64,000 nucleotides of DNA from assembly GCF_910592395.1 (NCBI RefSeq), contig NC_088316.1:16182001-16246000 (forward strand). The letters are read 5' to 3'. A model generated the notes under the pieces. That model did not search any database. It was not told the origin of the DNA and saw only the letters and a list, made by a program, of their open reading frames with translations. The DNA comes from Lineus longissimus. Taxonomy: Eukaryota > Nemertea > Pilidiophora > Heteronemertea > Lineidae. Numbering within the stretch: position 1 is the stretch's first letter; each line of letters begins with the position of its first letter. Of the stretch, positions 46,507-58,861 are shown in pieces. The position numbers were made by a program, and so were the translations under genes.

Positions 46507-49500
46507 TCCGATAATTGTGCTGTTAGAACGTCTATGTCGTAGGCCCGTAACGAGTAGACTCCACCGACCAGGATGTTTTGCTTTACCTATAAATCCAAAA
46601 AATGTTGTGCAATAACTATTCTAGTCGCTTAAAAAGGTCCCAGCATGCACGCGTATTCACGAGTACAATACCGCACTGAGATATCTGAAAGTGTGACGGA
46701 TGAATCGCCATCATTGAATGTTGAAAAAAATCACTGCCTGTAAACAGCAAATACAAAGCTATCGGTTGCTAGGGGATAAGCAACGAAGCATTGAGGCTTG
46801 ATCAGGTCCGCCAGTCTCCGCGACTGATATCAGGACAGACCTTTGTGAATGGTATGAGTAATGAGTGACAACCATTGCTATAAATAATGTTGTTCAGATC
46901 CGCATCTCGATCCCTGCGCACACGCGCCGCACATTGATACTCGAAATAACTCGAAATAAAGGAAATTCGTCGGGCAAAAAAGCTTTTTCAATGAGTTGGA
47001 ATCGAAATTGACGACTAATTTTGTCGAACCAAAATGTGGAAGAAATTGTGTTTTAAATTGCTTCTAATATCAAAATCACTAAACATCGAATCACAACAAA
47101 GTTAATGGGTTTCAAACGAGTGCAACCCCGCTTCGTCTTCGAGCGACTGCTGCGTAAAGAAACCCAGACCTCTAGCAGAGCTATGTGTGAAAGCTTTATT
47201 TGGCATTTGCTTCCACACCAGAGCACTGTGTGTGTATACAATCTGTGGTTTCCGCGCGAAAATCTAAGAAAAGGTTTCCTGAGCAGACGCATCTGTATAC
47301 GGCCGAAGTGGTTGGAGTTTCGGTCCGATTTGATTCTTGACATGGCCACGAGAGGACCAAAACTGAAAACAGTAAATGTCGCTTAATTACTCGCTTTAAT
47401 TAAACTTGTTATGGTATAGGTACTGCAAGAACACATTACATATCATACGGGGTTTGATTGACTTTTAATGCCACAGATGTCGAATGGCCGCGTACATGAG
47501 TATAACTGCCCGTGCTTGCATGTATGGATTTGAATACTATCCACGACAGTTTTATCAAATAGACATTTCGTCATACATCACACGGCGACCCATAAATCGA
47601 GATAGTAACAAGTCCAAAATATTCAAAAATGAATTATCTGGTTGATCTGTATAAAGGATATGAAAAGATGTACTGTTGTCCACTCGTGCATGATTTAGGC
47701 CACTGGCAGGTAAAGTTTAAAAAATGATTCTCCGTTCGGACCTTTTCTTGAAATAAGCTTGAGGTGGGGAGAGGGCACTACTTATTTTTGTTGTTTATAT
47801 TGATCGTAGACGTAAGAGTCGACACATTTCACGGGAATACGTCCCTATACCCCGACCAAATAAAGACCATTACATGAATATGTCCACTACGAAGAACATA
47901 CCCGGCCAGGCCTTAAATCATGAATAATGCAACCAGAAAGCAAACTCATATACAAGTGCTATCAACTCGGGTTACCCATGATGTGTGGACTGATCTAAAA
48001 CGTAATGAAGTTGTGGCAAAATGCGAAAAAAGAAATATTTTCGGGCCCGCACGTCAGGACGCATAGACAACGAAATTGTTTCCCCCAGTCCATAACTTTA
48101 CTCCATCCAAATAGAATATGTTGAATGGCATCAAATGTTCTCATTTTGGCCGAGCCCGACTTGATATATTCAGAAACGGTTTTAGATTGGTGAAACTATA
48201 GATAGTATATTCAGACGGTGAAACTATGATCTATAACTTCAACAGGATATTTAGGGATAGTTTCCCCACAGCATGTGATCGTATAGAAAGGATTCGGGGA
48301 AATCCCACTTGCACATAGGGCGTTTTGATTGGGTCGGATGAAACCGTGCATTGAGCAATGGGCGAAGAGCTTAATGTACGAAAACCTGGAAGGCACATTA
48401 AAAATTAAAAATTCAGTATTGACTCGTCGATATCAAACCAACAGCTTAATGCTCACAAAATCAGTTCTGAGAACGAAGGTTTGGAAGAGCTGGTAACCTT
48501 GTCCCCCATACTAGTTATCTTTGGGACGATGATTGAGATGGAAGAGACTGATTGAAAGAGTCTGATGGTTGCCGATCTTAATGCGTCTCACGCGATTTTC
48601 AGATTGTTCACGACCCCGTGCGCATGCCCCCCCCCCCCCCCAAACACCTCCAGCATACGGAGGCAAAATATCGCCGCGCTGGTGAAGGTAGAGTGTACAC
48701 TGTCACAACATCTCATCGGTACGGTGGCGGTTGTAATTCGAGAGAAAAAAAACGCATTGTAAAAAGAAAAACATTCTGATATATTGAAAATAAACGCATG
48801 TCCTCTATGGGCCACCGTACATCGGCATCCACCAATACGCACCCTAATCAGTGCTAATGGCAAATCCCAACAAGCTGTTTTTTTATTCGATTTGCATATG
48901 CACGCTTTGGTGTCGACGGATACAATTGGAGTAAGTCCGTCAAAAACAACTTACAGGGTGACAGCATGCATCGCAAGGACTTCTGGTGGGATGATCATTA
49001 TTTGGTCCGTTTCCCCCCAAAATTGAGGAATTTTCGTGTTCGTAAATTTTAAAGATGTCTTTCAGAACTGACTGGGGATCTTCACGGTAACATCAACATA
49101 TTTTCCCCTCTCGTTGGTACGATAAAGACCCTCCCCTCCCTTCCAACAGAAGCACAAAAGCTATCGCATCGCCCTCTCACGGCGTCATCTCACGATGGCC
49201 GCTGCACAACGTCTCAAACGCTCCAGATATCCTATCTTAGAATACCTCGTGAAGCAACAAAAGATGAAATAACAAAAGATGAAATCATTTCATCTCTCTC
49301 CGCTGGGGACCTCTCTAAAAAGACGAGCATTTCACATTATCTACATGATGAGCATCACGAGCCATCAGTAAAACATTTATAAGTCATTCATACAACTGTC
49401 GACTCTACTGTTACACCGACCTAGACCATTGTACAAGTCAAAAGCTTTATGGGGTATAAGTATTACAGACAAGGTATTTCACTTTTTGCCGTGATTAAAT

Positions 49501-50292
49501 ATTAAAATAATCGAAAGCAGCGAAAATCACCCTTGGCGCTTGCTGTGAATGTTTAAATTCCTGGTGGGCTCGGAATGTGCAATGTACCAATAGCTGTGTA
49601 CACTTAATGACATTTGATAGTGCATATTCACATTTTACACTGCGCTACGTTAAGGAGGACAAAATCTTGAATTATTTTATCATTTCTATGGATAATTCTA
49701 CTTTTGACCACCACTATCGTGAAGAAGTGCACATAATTGTAAGTATGGATATGCACCCGTGATAATTCTCTTTTCTCCAATAAAGATTGACCCCTTCTTT
49801 CGTTGGCAGATAACAGAGACCACATTACCAAGATACTCGTATCTGTGACGCCTCTCTTCATTTGTATGATTATTTATTGAGTCCTGTAGAAATGGACTGT
49901 ATGAGATGCATCTAAAAAAGTACGGGAAGATTCTACGAATGCTTTAAATAATGTAAATTTCCACTTCCACTATATACATGTTGTCATGTTGTTTGATCAG
50001 AAGTAACTATTTCCCTAATCGCGTTAATGTAAGTTCTTATCGAGTCCCCTTTTCGTGCAATATCATTGACCTAAGGGATTGAGGTTTAAATCATCGAAGG
50101 CAAACTGATCCAGACATATTGATCTTTAATGCCTTAAACAAGTCAATTAAATTAGTCGGGCTATATACGTGACAGATTATTATCATAAAGAATCATCATT
50201 AGTTTGACTACGTGACCATGATTAATTTAAGACCAGCCAGTCAGATTAGAATGAAAATTCTTTCTTCGACGTCCTTGCTGTTTAGCTTCCAG
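46507..50292. other. Long stretch without a supported gene
   Basis: About 3.8 kb of AT-rich sequence upstream of the LU-domain gene. Open frames near 47105-47386 and 48565-48863 have no similarity or splice context. A C run lies at about 48628-48642. The promoter of the LU-domain gene should lie near 46500-46700, but no element is identifiable. Confidence 0.55.
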
Positions 50293-50519
50293 TTCACGAG
50301 CATTAAGTGGAGGCAAAAAGAAGAATGAGAAACCAGAACGATCTATCCAGACGCAAAGACGACCACCTGCATTTTTGGACATCGTCTACTTTGACGGTGA
50401 TCTCGTAAAGGAACAGGAGCGACAATGTTTGGACTGTCAGCGACGATCACCCGGGCACGAGAAGAGGACGTCGGCGGATTCGATACGTTCGATGGGATTG
50501 TCACAATTCTATCAAACAG
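50293..50519 (+). CDS. Possible orphan exon, unknown product
   Basis: A good acceptor with a long pyrimidine tract (ending TTTAGCTTCCAG) and a donor (ACAG then GTATGA) bracket a frame open for 75 codons. It reads like soluble protein: basic start (GGKKKNEKPERS), then AFLDIVYFDGDLVKEQERQC and a CLDCQRR segment. I recognise no family and found no partner exon. The minus strand is also open here for 130 codons behind a CATTTCAG acceptor, so even the strand is uncertain. It may be a pseudogene fragment. Confidence 0.22.
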
Positions 50520-50744
50520 GTATGACCAAATGGGTAATAGTTTGACTCGATATTCGGTTATCTTATATCCGTCGGTACAGTAGCGTACACCACCAGCCGC
50601 ATTCTGAGCGGCCAAGTTGAATGCCAGATAAACTCTACTTGGCCGCGTGTACGTCACGGCGGCGGCGTCCGTAGTGGAATCAGGCCCATGGTGCGGTTGA
50701 AGCCGTCTGAAATGAAACCGGTGTAACAGTAACAAATGCCCCCC

Positions 50745-50890
50745 TGGAAAAAGTGTCCGGCCCTATTGTATTCTGCAATATGGTTCTATAGAGACCATGA
50801 CCGTCAATAGCTCAGAGATTGAAGCGCATAATAGAATGCTTTGTTTCCCGGGCATTTTAAACTTCTACACCGGCATACAATGTAGGGTTA
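50745..50890 (-). repeat. Dispersed repeat, copy 4
   Basis: In reverse complement it matches copies 2 and 3: GACGGTCATGGTCTCTATAG, then CCATATTGCAGAATACAATA, GGGCCGGACACTTTTTCC; further on, TTTAAAATGCCCGGGAAACA and a TAGCTCAGAGATTGAAGCG block that copy 1 shares. Confidence 0.6.
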
Positions 50891-50934
50891 TAGCGAAGTG
50901 GCGTCGATCGTGTTCTGTTGGCAGTTGTTTTCGA

Positions 50935-50985
50935 TATGCATGTTTCCGTCCCATGCATGTTTCCGTCCCATGCATGTTTCTGCGA
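50935..50985. repeat. Short 16-bp direct repeat, three copies
   Basis: Three head-to-tail copies of GCATGTTTCCGTCCCAT, the last degenerate. No other feature nearby. Confidence 0.7.
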
Positions 50986-51399
50986 CTCGACATCTGGGAT
51001 TGATTTTTAAGCATTTCACGTTTCACAATTATCGTGACTTTAAGTGTTCAATTAGTGGTCGTCTATATACATTATAGATAATTCATCTATCAAAACGCAG
51101 CTGTGGAGGTTTTAAAGTTGGCCTATCTCATGAAAAACAGCATTGTACGGGTCTACGTAATATGCCTTCTTCGAGGGCATGGTTTGATTAAATGTTGTTC
51201 AGTCATCGTCCTTCATTTTCTGTTTCCTGTAAATGCATATTTCGCCACGGCGTTCAGACGGACATCATTGTATGTACGACGGGTTATGACTCGCATTCGA
51301 TAACGATTCTGGTATTGCCTGGGATATCTTTGACGTCAATGGAATAAAACCATGGCACACAGTAGGAGACGATATAGGGTTTATTGAAGACGGATAATA

Positions 51400-51524
51400 A
51401 TGTTTTCATTGAGAGGAGTATTAGCCCGTCGCCAAGTCAAGCGTCTGCGAAAATTGAAATCGGAAGCTCTTAGGCCTAAACGGAAACGTGCGAAAAAGAT
51501 GCAGGAAGACAGCGACGAATCAGC
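51400..51524 (+). CDS. Candidate alternative first exon of INTU
   Basis: An ATG opens 41 codons of very basic peptide (LARRQVKRLRKLKSEALRPK, KRKRAKK) turning acidic at the end (MQEDSDESA), followed at once by a strong GTAAGT donor. The leftover two bases (GC) give the same phase as the usual first exon, so splicing to 52161 would join it in frame to VYEPEW. The predicted N-terminus would be strongly basic where the usual one is acidic. Alternatively it belongs to a tiny separate transcript, or is chance; unspliced it stops after ESA. Confidence 0.35.
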
Positions 51525-51859
51525 GTAAGTTTTAATTCAGCCAGCCTCACGAGCAGGCCACGGACTCCAGGCAATAGCCCACTTTTATTGCAGGCAAGGA
51601 GTAAGGATCTAATTTTGGTCGCACTGTACGGCATCAAACCCCGTTGGATGCCTAATCCGCGACACCGTCCGAGATCCCGCTTATGGCTATGTTTCCGCAG
51701 CGAGGCCTTGCCGGCTTTTGGGCCTCTAGTTCAAAAACTAGTCATGCTAGTGGCGCCATCTGCAAAATTGAACGATGTAAACAAAGATGGTGGACAGGAG
51801 CACAACTTCTCGATTTTGACACTAAAAAGTCCTTAAAAACAACTTGAAATCAAATTATA

Positions 51860-54800
51860 ATGGCCGATAAAACTATTCCAGTTGATCACCAGGGAACTAG
51901 GGAACTTAATGAATATCATATTGACGACGAAAATTATGGGGATTCTGCAGAAGAGGGTGATGGAAGTTGGGATTCGTACTCCGGCGAAGAAGAGTAAGCT
52001 AAAGCTGCAACTGCATGCCCCCCCCCCCCCCCCCCCCCCATTCGATTTGAACCTGGATGACACTCACCCTAGGCCTACACCATGTACACCAGCAGTGCTG
52101 GTAATACTTTGGCTTGCATAATCTGGGATGCATAATCCTGAACTGTCCTTTTATTTTCAGTGTTTATGAACCCGAGTGGACATCAGCAGTAACCGACCGT
52201 GGTGATCTGTTCTACGTTGAACCATCGGCACCAGAAATCTCTACAATAACAGCCGTTAGTAGTCTCAAGCATCAGGAAAGAGACAAAGATGAGGTCGGAG
52301 ACAGCAGAAGGAAAGATAAAAAGACAATCAAGAAATTGAAAAAGATCATTGGAATAAAGAAAAACTATGAAAAATCACTTGTGAATAACAAAAACCAGAA
52401 CAATCTCTCACACGGTGTCACATTCCAGGATACACCCTCTGGTGTCACAAAAGAGGCCTTGATTTACGTTGATCCAAATCGCAACAACTATGGACGAAAG
52501 GCGTCGTTGTGCGAGAGTCTTCTTGGAATTATTCCAGGGTTTTTCAGTGGGAAAAACGATAGGCAGAATGGTGGTGGATTCGCAGACAGGCGCATAATGA
52601 TTCAAGGTCTCTTACCCAGTGGAGAGGCAATGAAGTCTGGCCAAGTAAAAATTGGTAAGCTTGAGTATGTGTGTATGAACATCATCACTCAATATAATTA
52701 TTTCTGGCCATGGTGTTTTACAAGTCAATTTGAGAAGGTTGTGTGCCATCTTGTTCTTGCCCCAAATCTTTTCTTTTATCTATATACCCTTCCTCATATT
52801 CCTCCGGTTGTGGCTGCATACAAATATCATAGACTGGTCTAAGCTAGAGTGATTGCTTTATCTTCTTATGAAATTTACAATTCATGATGCATGTAAGTGG
52901 TTGTCTTATTTCAGGTGATTGGTTGATGTCAGTTGATGATTACAAAGTTGACTTTGACAACATTGATGATCTGCTTGCATCATATATTCATCCAAGGAGG
53001 GTAGGTTGGCTACTTCAGACTTATTATATCTTCGGTACATCCTGCAAAGGTCAGCTGTTTACTCTTTGTGCTCACTGATTTTTGATGTTCTAGTAGTAAC
53101 AAATCCACCCACATATGTTGTAAAGGATTTAAAATTACATGTACTGTATGATTTGCCTTCATAATGCACTGACTCATATCCTTTTCTATTCCAGGTCAAG
53201 CTTTTGCTGCAGAAGTTTTGTGAAGAGGCTTACATCACTCCTCCAGTGATTAGGAAAAATGACGATGCTGAAAGTCTCGTTAAGTTTGTGAGCGGTGAGA
53301 AGACTGTTGAGGCAGAAGTAGCTCTGAGGAATTTGCCTCATGTGATCATGTACCTAACATTGGAAAATGTCTCTGAGAATGTTCAGGACAAGGTTAGTCA
53401 TCTTGTTCCGGGTTGCATGGTCTGTTAACACTGGGCCAATATGCTTGCTCCCTATATCCAGATGTACAGGTCTTGTGTACAGTATAAGTGTTGTGTTATA
53501 TTATGGCTTTATTATATTATATTACTATATTATGGCTAACATGTGCAATTTTCATGATGATACAGGATAACAATATAAATCTTGTCATGCTCCCAGAAGA
53601 ATAAGGAGGTTTCAGTTTTCGGGTTTCTTCCTTATCCTTGTCGAACTTCACCACACTATTTTATCTGGATAGTGGTAAAGGAATGAAAAACTTTGAAAAG
53701 TTTTTCATTCAATTGTTATTCTTGATATAAAATGCATTTCTTGCAGAGTGACCTCCTGTATCAGTATCCCCTCGTTGACAGTAAGCTTGTGGAGGTCAGA
53801 GGCATGTTCATCACACTCTGCCATACACTATTGGATGTAACCAACAACACTGCCAAAAAGTAAGAATTTTTATCCATACATGTAGCCTTGGTCCAGGTAG
53901 CCTAGAACTGGCCTGCATTGACCTCTGTAACTGTTAAAGAATAACTTTTCCCCTCAGAGGTTTATCCTGTATGGATTGCCAATGGAAGCATGACAATACA
54001 ACACAATACAGCCAAAACAATTCAATAAGATTCAAGGGAATTTTCATGTTGTATTATTGCTTTGCACCTTTCGAGGTCGGCCTGCTCGAACCTGAACAGC
54101 AATGTCTACTTTTTGTTTGCTGCTGTTTTTGACATTGACATCCCTTGCAGTTGTTAGTGATCCGCAGCTAAATGTTTTCACTAAAACAAGGAAATCACGT
54201 TTGATGCTTTCTCCTCTTTCAGTTCTACCTTGATTGTGGATGAACGCTTGATCCACGTTGGGTACAAGATGGAAGAAAAAGAGGTTCTCATTGTGGCTTT
54301 ACCAGCAACAAAGTAAGCAGTGAACCATGTTGTTACATTTTGACACTCACTCCGAATATAAACCACTGTCCTCTGCCTTTGCTTTCTGGCCATATAGTTG
54401 TTCAGAAGGAGGATGCACCAGGTGGAGAGTAGCCTCCTATCCTATTCAACCCACCTCTCACCTCGAGCTCCTGATCAAATGGAATTCATCATATTGAATT
54501 CTAAATCCATTGCATCGAGAAGAGTCAAAATGTAGCCACCTACTTTACATGTATTATCCTGTGCAAAAAAGACCATTGAGGTTCATGCCATCTATCATCT
54601 GTCCTTCTTTAGGGCTTCTTGCAGCGGACAGTCAAATAACCATCAAGTACATCTTGTGCTTTGCAGTGTGCCATTGTTCAAGTTAAACCACCTGATGGAC
54701 GATATTGTACGGATACTAACAATGCTCTTTGGAACGCTGAAGAGTGCCTTTGGGAAGGAAGAGAATAAAGATCGGCTGGACCATTTCTTCTCTTTGCTGT

Positions 54801-57800
54801 GCCAGAGGATTCTGTTGAAAGACGAACTCGCCAAGCAAGGCATCCATTGTGATGAGTGCGAGGAGAGCTTTCTTGATGCGTTGCCTGGAGTACGGGCTCT
54901 ATCGTTACCTGAGGATTTAAAGGTTTGTATGTTACTTCTTTTTCTTGCAAGATTTCCAACTCCCTCACTCCAACAGCTATGTAGGGTCAGGTGTCTTGCC
55001 CAAGGACATGGAGATGAAGCGCCAGTGATCCTTCCTAGACAAAATGCAAGAGTTGAACCTCCTGATTATGAGTCCCTTTTCATGGCAGATACAATCTTCT
55101 TTATGTATTAGGATGGGAGAGAGTTGATTTTGTTGAGTTGGTTGAGAAGTGATTTTTTTTCTCTATTAGAATGACTGTGAGTGTACTTTTAGTTGGAAAT
55201 TGATTGTTCTTTTCAGACTGATATTAGCAGTGCGCTGAGTGAATTTGAAGCCGCAGATTTTGGAGAAATGGTGAGTGCTATTAAAGCAGCAAATTAACTT
55301 GATGTGCTCCTGCAAATTTAATTTTCTCGAAAAAATAGGCTGCTAGATATTGCATATGTGCAATTGGTTCAGAAAATTCTACGTCATGTCACGTCACGTC
55401 ATGCACTGAGAATTTATGTCATATGCAATATCTGTGTTTCTTCTTTTTCAGTCTGATGATTATTATGACATCAGAAGATCCTATACCATCCTAGGATCCT
55501 CTCTCTTTCACAAGGTACGTAGCTTATTGCTTTGGTTTTGATAATTTAATTGCTTTACAAATAAGATTGACATAAATTTTCGGTTTGATGCTTGGATCTC
55601 CGTTCATGCACCTCACCAGTGACAGTCTTGCATGTTATTTTGCAAGTCAGTGCTCCAGTGGAGGAAGGTATAATTGGGGATTACCATCTGTCTCCACGAT
55701 ATTGCTACAGTAATCTGTGCGTTCCCTTTACAGGGCTTTCTGATTTGCAATCACTTGCATCCTGAGGACATGATGGACATTGCCCTGTACGTCAAATATT
55801 ACTGCTTGCTGCTGATGTCACAAGACCACCTGGCGGGCCAGGTAGTCATTTGGAAAGAGATCACACCAACTCGGAAGTCTCAGGTACGCACTGGCCCACT
55901 GGCACCGGGCACTGACCCTGTAACTTTCAAATGAAAATTAGTCTGGTTCACTGCGAGGCAAATGTGTCGTGCATCAAACCTGTCCCTGTACAAACATTCT
56001 CCTTGTCTTTCTGAAATATATGATATACTAACCTGCTGAGGTTTTTCAAAAAATTGTCAGAAAAAAACACTGTTCATATTTGGTGGTCTACAGTAAGTTC
56101 ATGGAGATGTCTTTCTTGTCCTTATAGGTGGCCTCATCAACCAACTCTGGGTTTATTGAACCAGATGCCAGATGGTTCCTCATGATTGTTGGCATGGTAA
56201 GTCTTCTTCATGTTCACTAGATATTGATCCTACCATGGTAGGTAAAACTGAACATCATTATCAATGTTAGCTATGGCTTGCCTATAAAACAGCAGACTCC
56301 TTGACTGGAGTTAAAAGAACTGTGGAATCAGTTTATTTGTTGAAGTACTCGGTATGGTTTAGAAGTGTGCAATGCACACCCTAGTAGGTCCTATGAAAAT
56401 GGTATACGGGAAATATATTATTATGTCACTGCCTATCCGAAACTCAGAACTGTATTGGTCTGGTATATTTATTTCACGAATTGTTGATTTGTCATTGCAG
56501 AAACAGAACCTATTGTGTGCCATGTTAGAAGCAGGAGGCTGTGCTGAAACGTAAGTTCTTATGTTAATTATTTTTAACACGTGCACACGTTAATTTTTAA
56601 TGTCAGTTATGCCACTGGAAGTGCCCCTTGATCTGACAGCTGTCAGTTATATATTGAGACGTGGAAAAGAGAGAAGATGATTCATTTGGAGGGTTTGTTT
56701 GCTACAGTTTCTATCTCTTTTTACAGAGCTGATGGAAATCCACCCCCTGATCCATTCTATGTTGACCAAGCAAAGGCGACACTCTTGCACTTGGATTCAA
56801 CTGAGCTCCTTGGTCGATGTGAATCCCGCCTGAACCCACCGTCCGTCCCTGGTTTGGTGTGTGCTGATTGGCTGTTCCCTGCTGGAAAGGCAGCCAAGGA
56901 GGAACATACAGCCCAGTCGAAAGTCCAGACATCACCCCGATCAGGTAAGAATAATACCTAGCGCTTTGATATCGAGCAGTTAGAAATAATAAAAATTCAT
57001 CAAGCCCATGGCCTGTCTCAAGTCGACTGGCGCTTAAGAAAAGTTACATTTAGTCTTTGTAGAGAGTTGTTGCAGGATGCAGCAGAAAATTTGTCTGACA
57101 CCTTGTCCCAGCATGGCAATAACATAAGCTATCCTTTTCCATTTATGATTACTTTGCAGTTTGCCTACCCATCATGCTGCTATTGTTTCTCTTCCAGCTG
57201 CTCCGAAGAAGTCTCAGCCAGAATCAATACTGAAGAAGAAGAAAAGTCCATCGCAGGAACTAAAGAAAGGTACGTGTTGGAACATTTGTCAAAATGACTT
57301 GTGGAACTCACTTTCGACGCTGTTTTTTTCTCAAGATCTTTCACTGTCTTTCGTTATTGTTTTGACAGGCCCAGGAAGTCTACCCGAGTCTGATCGTGAT
57401 AGTATCCAGTCTGCCGGAGCTGATAGCAGCACATCTACTCCCATCATGGGGAGGAGACCAAGTCAGAGGTCTTTAGGATCGGAGGAGTCAGGGGGGAGTG
57501 TGGGTAGCACAAGTTTATTCAGAGTAAGTAACTGAGTTGGCATTGAGCTAACAAGCCGAAAACATTATGGGTCAGAATCTTGAAAAAATATTGTTGCACC
57601 GTTTCATGAGGTCATGTCCCTAAAATCTATCCTACTACTCTTGGTCTGCGTTTGGTGGAAGAAAAGTACTAATATTCTGCAGAGTTTACTTAGAAATTTT
57701 CTCTGATTTACAAAGATTTCAATGTCATAAATTGCAGAATCCTCGGGGCCACAGGAAGTTGCCTAGTGCCTTTGATTTGACTGCCATTGGTCGGAATCTG

Positions 57801-58861
57801 CCTGATGGGAGTGATGATCCCACAGTAAAGTAAGTCTCCTCTTTTATACACAAACGCTGTGTCAAACACGACCCTAAAAAGTTTAAACTGAAATGCTTTA
57901 ACCATGAAATTTCAGCAGCAAACACAATATTGAGTCTACCGCCAATCAAAATTCCACAAATTCATTAATGGACATTTTTGTATTGCAGACTGACACAAGG
58001 TGCGGGAAATGTGCTATTTCATTACGTTAATGTTGATAACGTAGACGGTGTCTATATCTGTCCGTCCAAGCAAGACGTCACATTCCCAGGTGGCACCACC
58101 CATACCCATGTCATCCAAAACTTCTTTGCGTGTTGCCAAAACATCAAGAAGGTGTTTGAAAAGACAATCAGAATGAAGGTGAGAGATTCTTTCTTTTACA
58201 TTTGTCCATCCGCCCCCTGATTTGAACCCTACTGATAAGACCTGAGGGGTTAGTGATTGGCACTTTGCAGTAGAAGCTGTAGAAGCATTAGCTTTTTGCA
58301 CACCCGGTAAGCAGTTTGTTCACATAAATCATTCAGTATCTTTTTGTACTTTCAGAGCCGAGGGAACTGCAACAACAACGATAAACTTGGGTCTGACGAT
58401 GCTCTGGGCGAAGTGGAGGAGCAAGGTGTTTTATTTGAATGCACCCCAGCAAACTGGTCAGACAGTAAGAAGACACCTCCTAGTATTACGTACTGGGTTG
58501 TTGGGTAAGCACACCTCACCCCTAAGAAAAGACTCAAACAAATTCTGATAACGAATCCTTGACAAATAATTGTTATTTTAGTGTGAATGGAAAAAATAGT
58601 TGCTGGCAAGTTCTGGCAGTGCATGGACAGGGAGATATTCCTAAAGCGGTGGTGCACAACTCCTGTCCTGAGAGTCCCTAGCTTGATCCATTGATCCTGG
58701 ATATCTTCCTATTTTGCCTGCTTTAAAATGTTATCCTTTGTGGTTTCAGGCGATTGTTCTTCGATCCTTATCCTCGGGAATTCTACGTGTGCTTCCTTGA
58801 CTCAACACCTCAGAACTTGGTGGAACTAGCATTCAAAATCAGCTTCGGGATAGCAACTTGA
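51860..58861 (+). CDS. INTU: Inturned, planar-cell-polarity effector (CPLANE subunit), complete
   Basis: Nineteen exons join in phase to 914 residues: 51860-51993, 52161-52654, 52915-53000, 53195-53392, 53747-53859, 54223-54312, 54667-54922, 55217-55270, 55452-55514, 55734-55883, 56128-56196, 56501-56550, 56727-56944, 57198-57269, 57369-57523, 57738-57829, 57989-58178, 58356-58504, 58750-58861. Inturned landmarks occur in order: acidic N-terminus then EPEW...GDLFYVE; a PDZ-like region ([20 protein letters not shown]); [92 protein letters not shown]; and a C-terminus with [18 protein letters not shown]. Known role: with Fuzzy and WDPCP it forms CPLANE, which acts on Rab23/RSG1 and recruits intraflagellar transport proteins at the basal body for ciliogenesis. 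The length is close to vertebrate INTU. A Ser/Lys-rich linker covers exons 13-16. Confidence 0.96.
52018..52039. repeat. Poly-C tract in INTU intron 1
   Basis: A run of 22 C bases, 24 bases past the exon-1 donor in a 167-bp intron. Its true length is uncertain because such runs are error-prone. Confidence 0.85.

Noticed and set aside
47105-47386. 93-codon plus-strand ORF, also open on minus
   Set aside because: No recognisable motif, no splice signals, and overlapping open frames on both strands.
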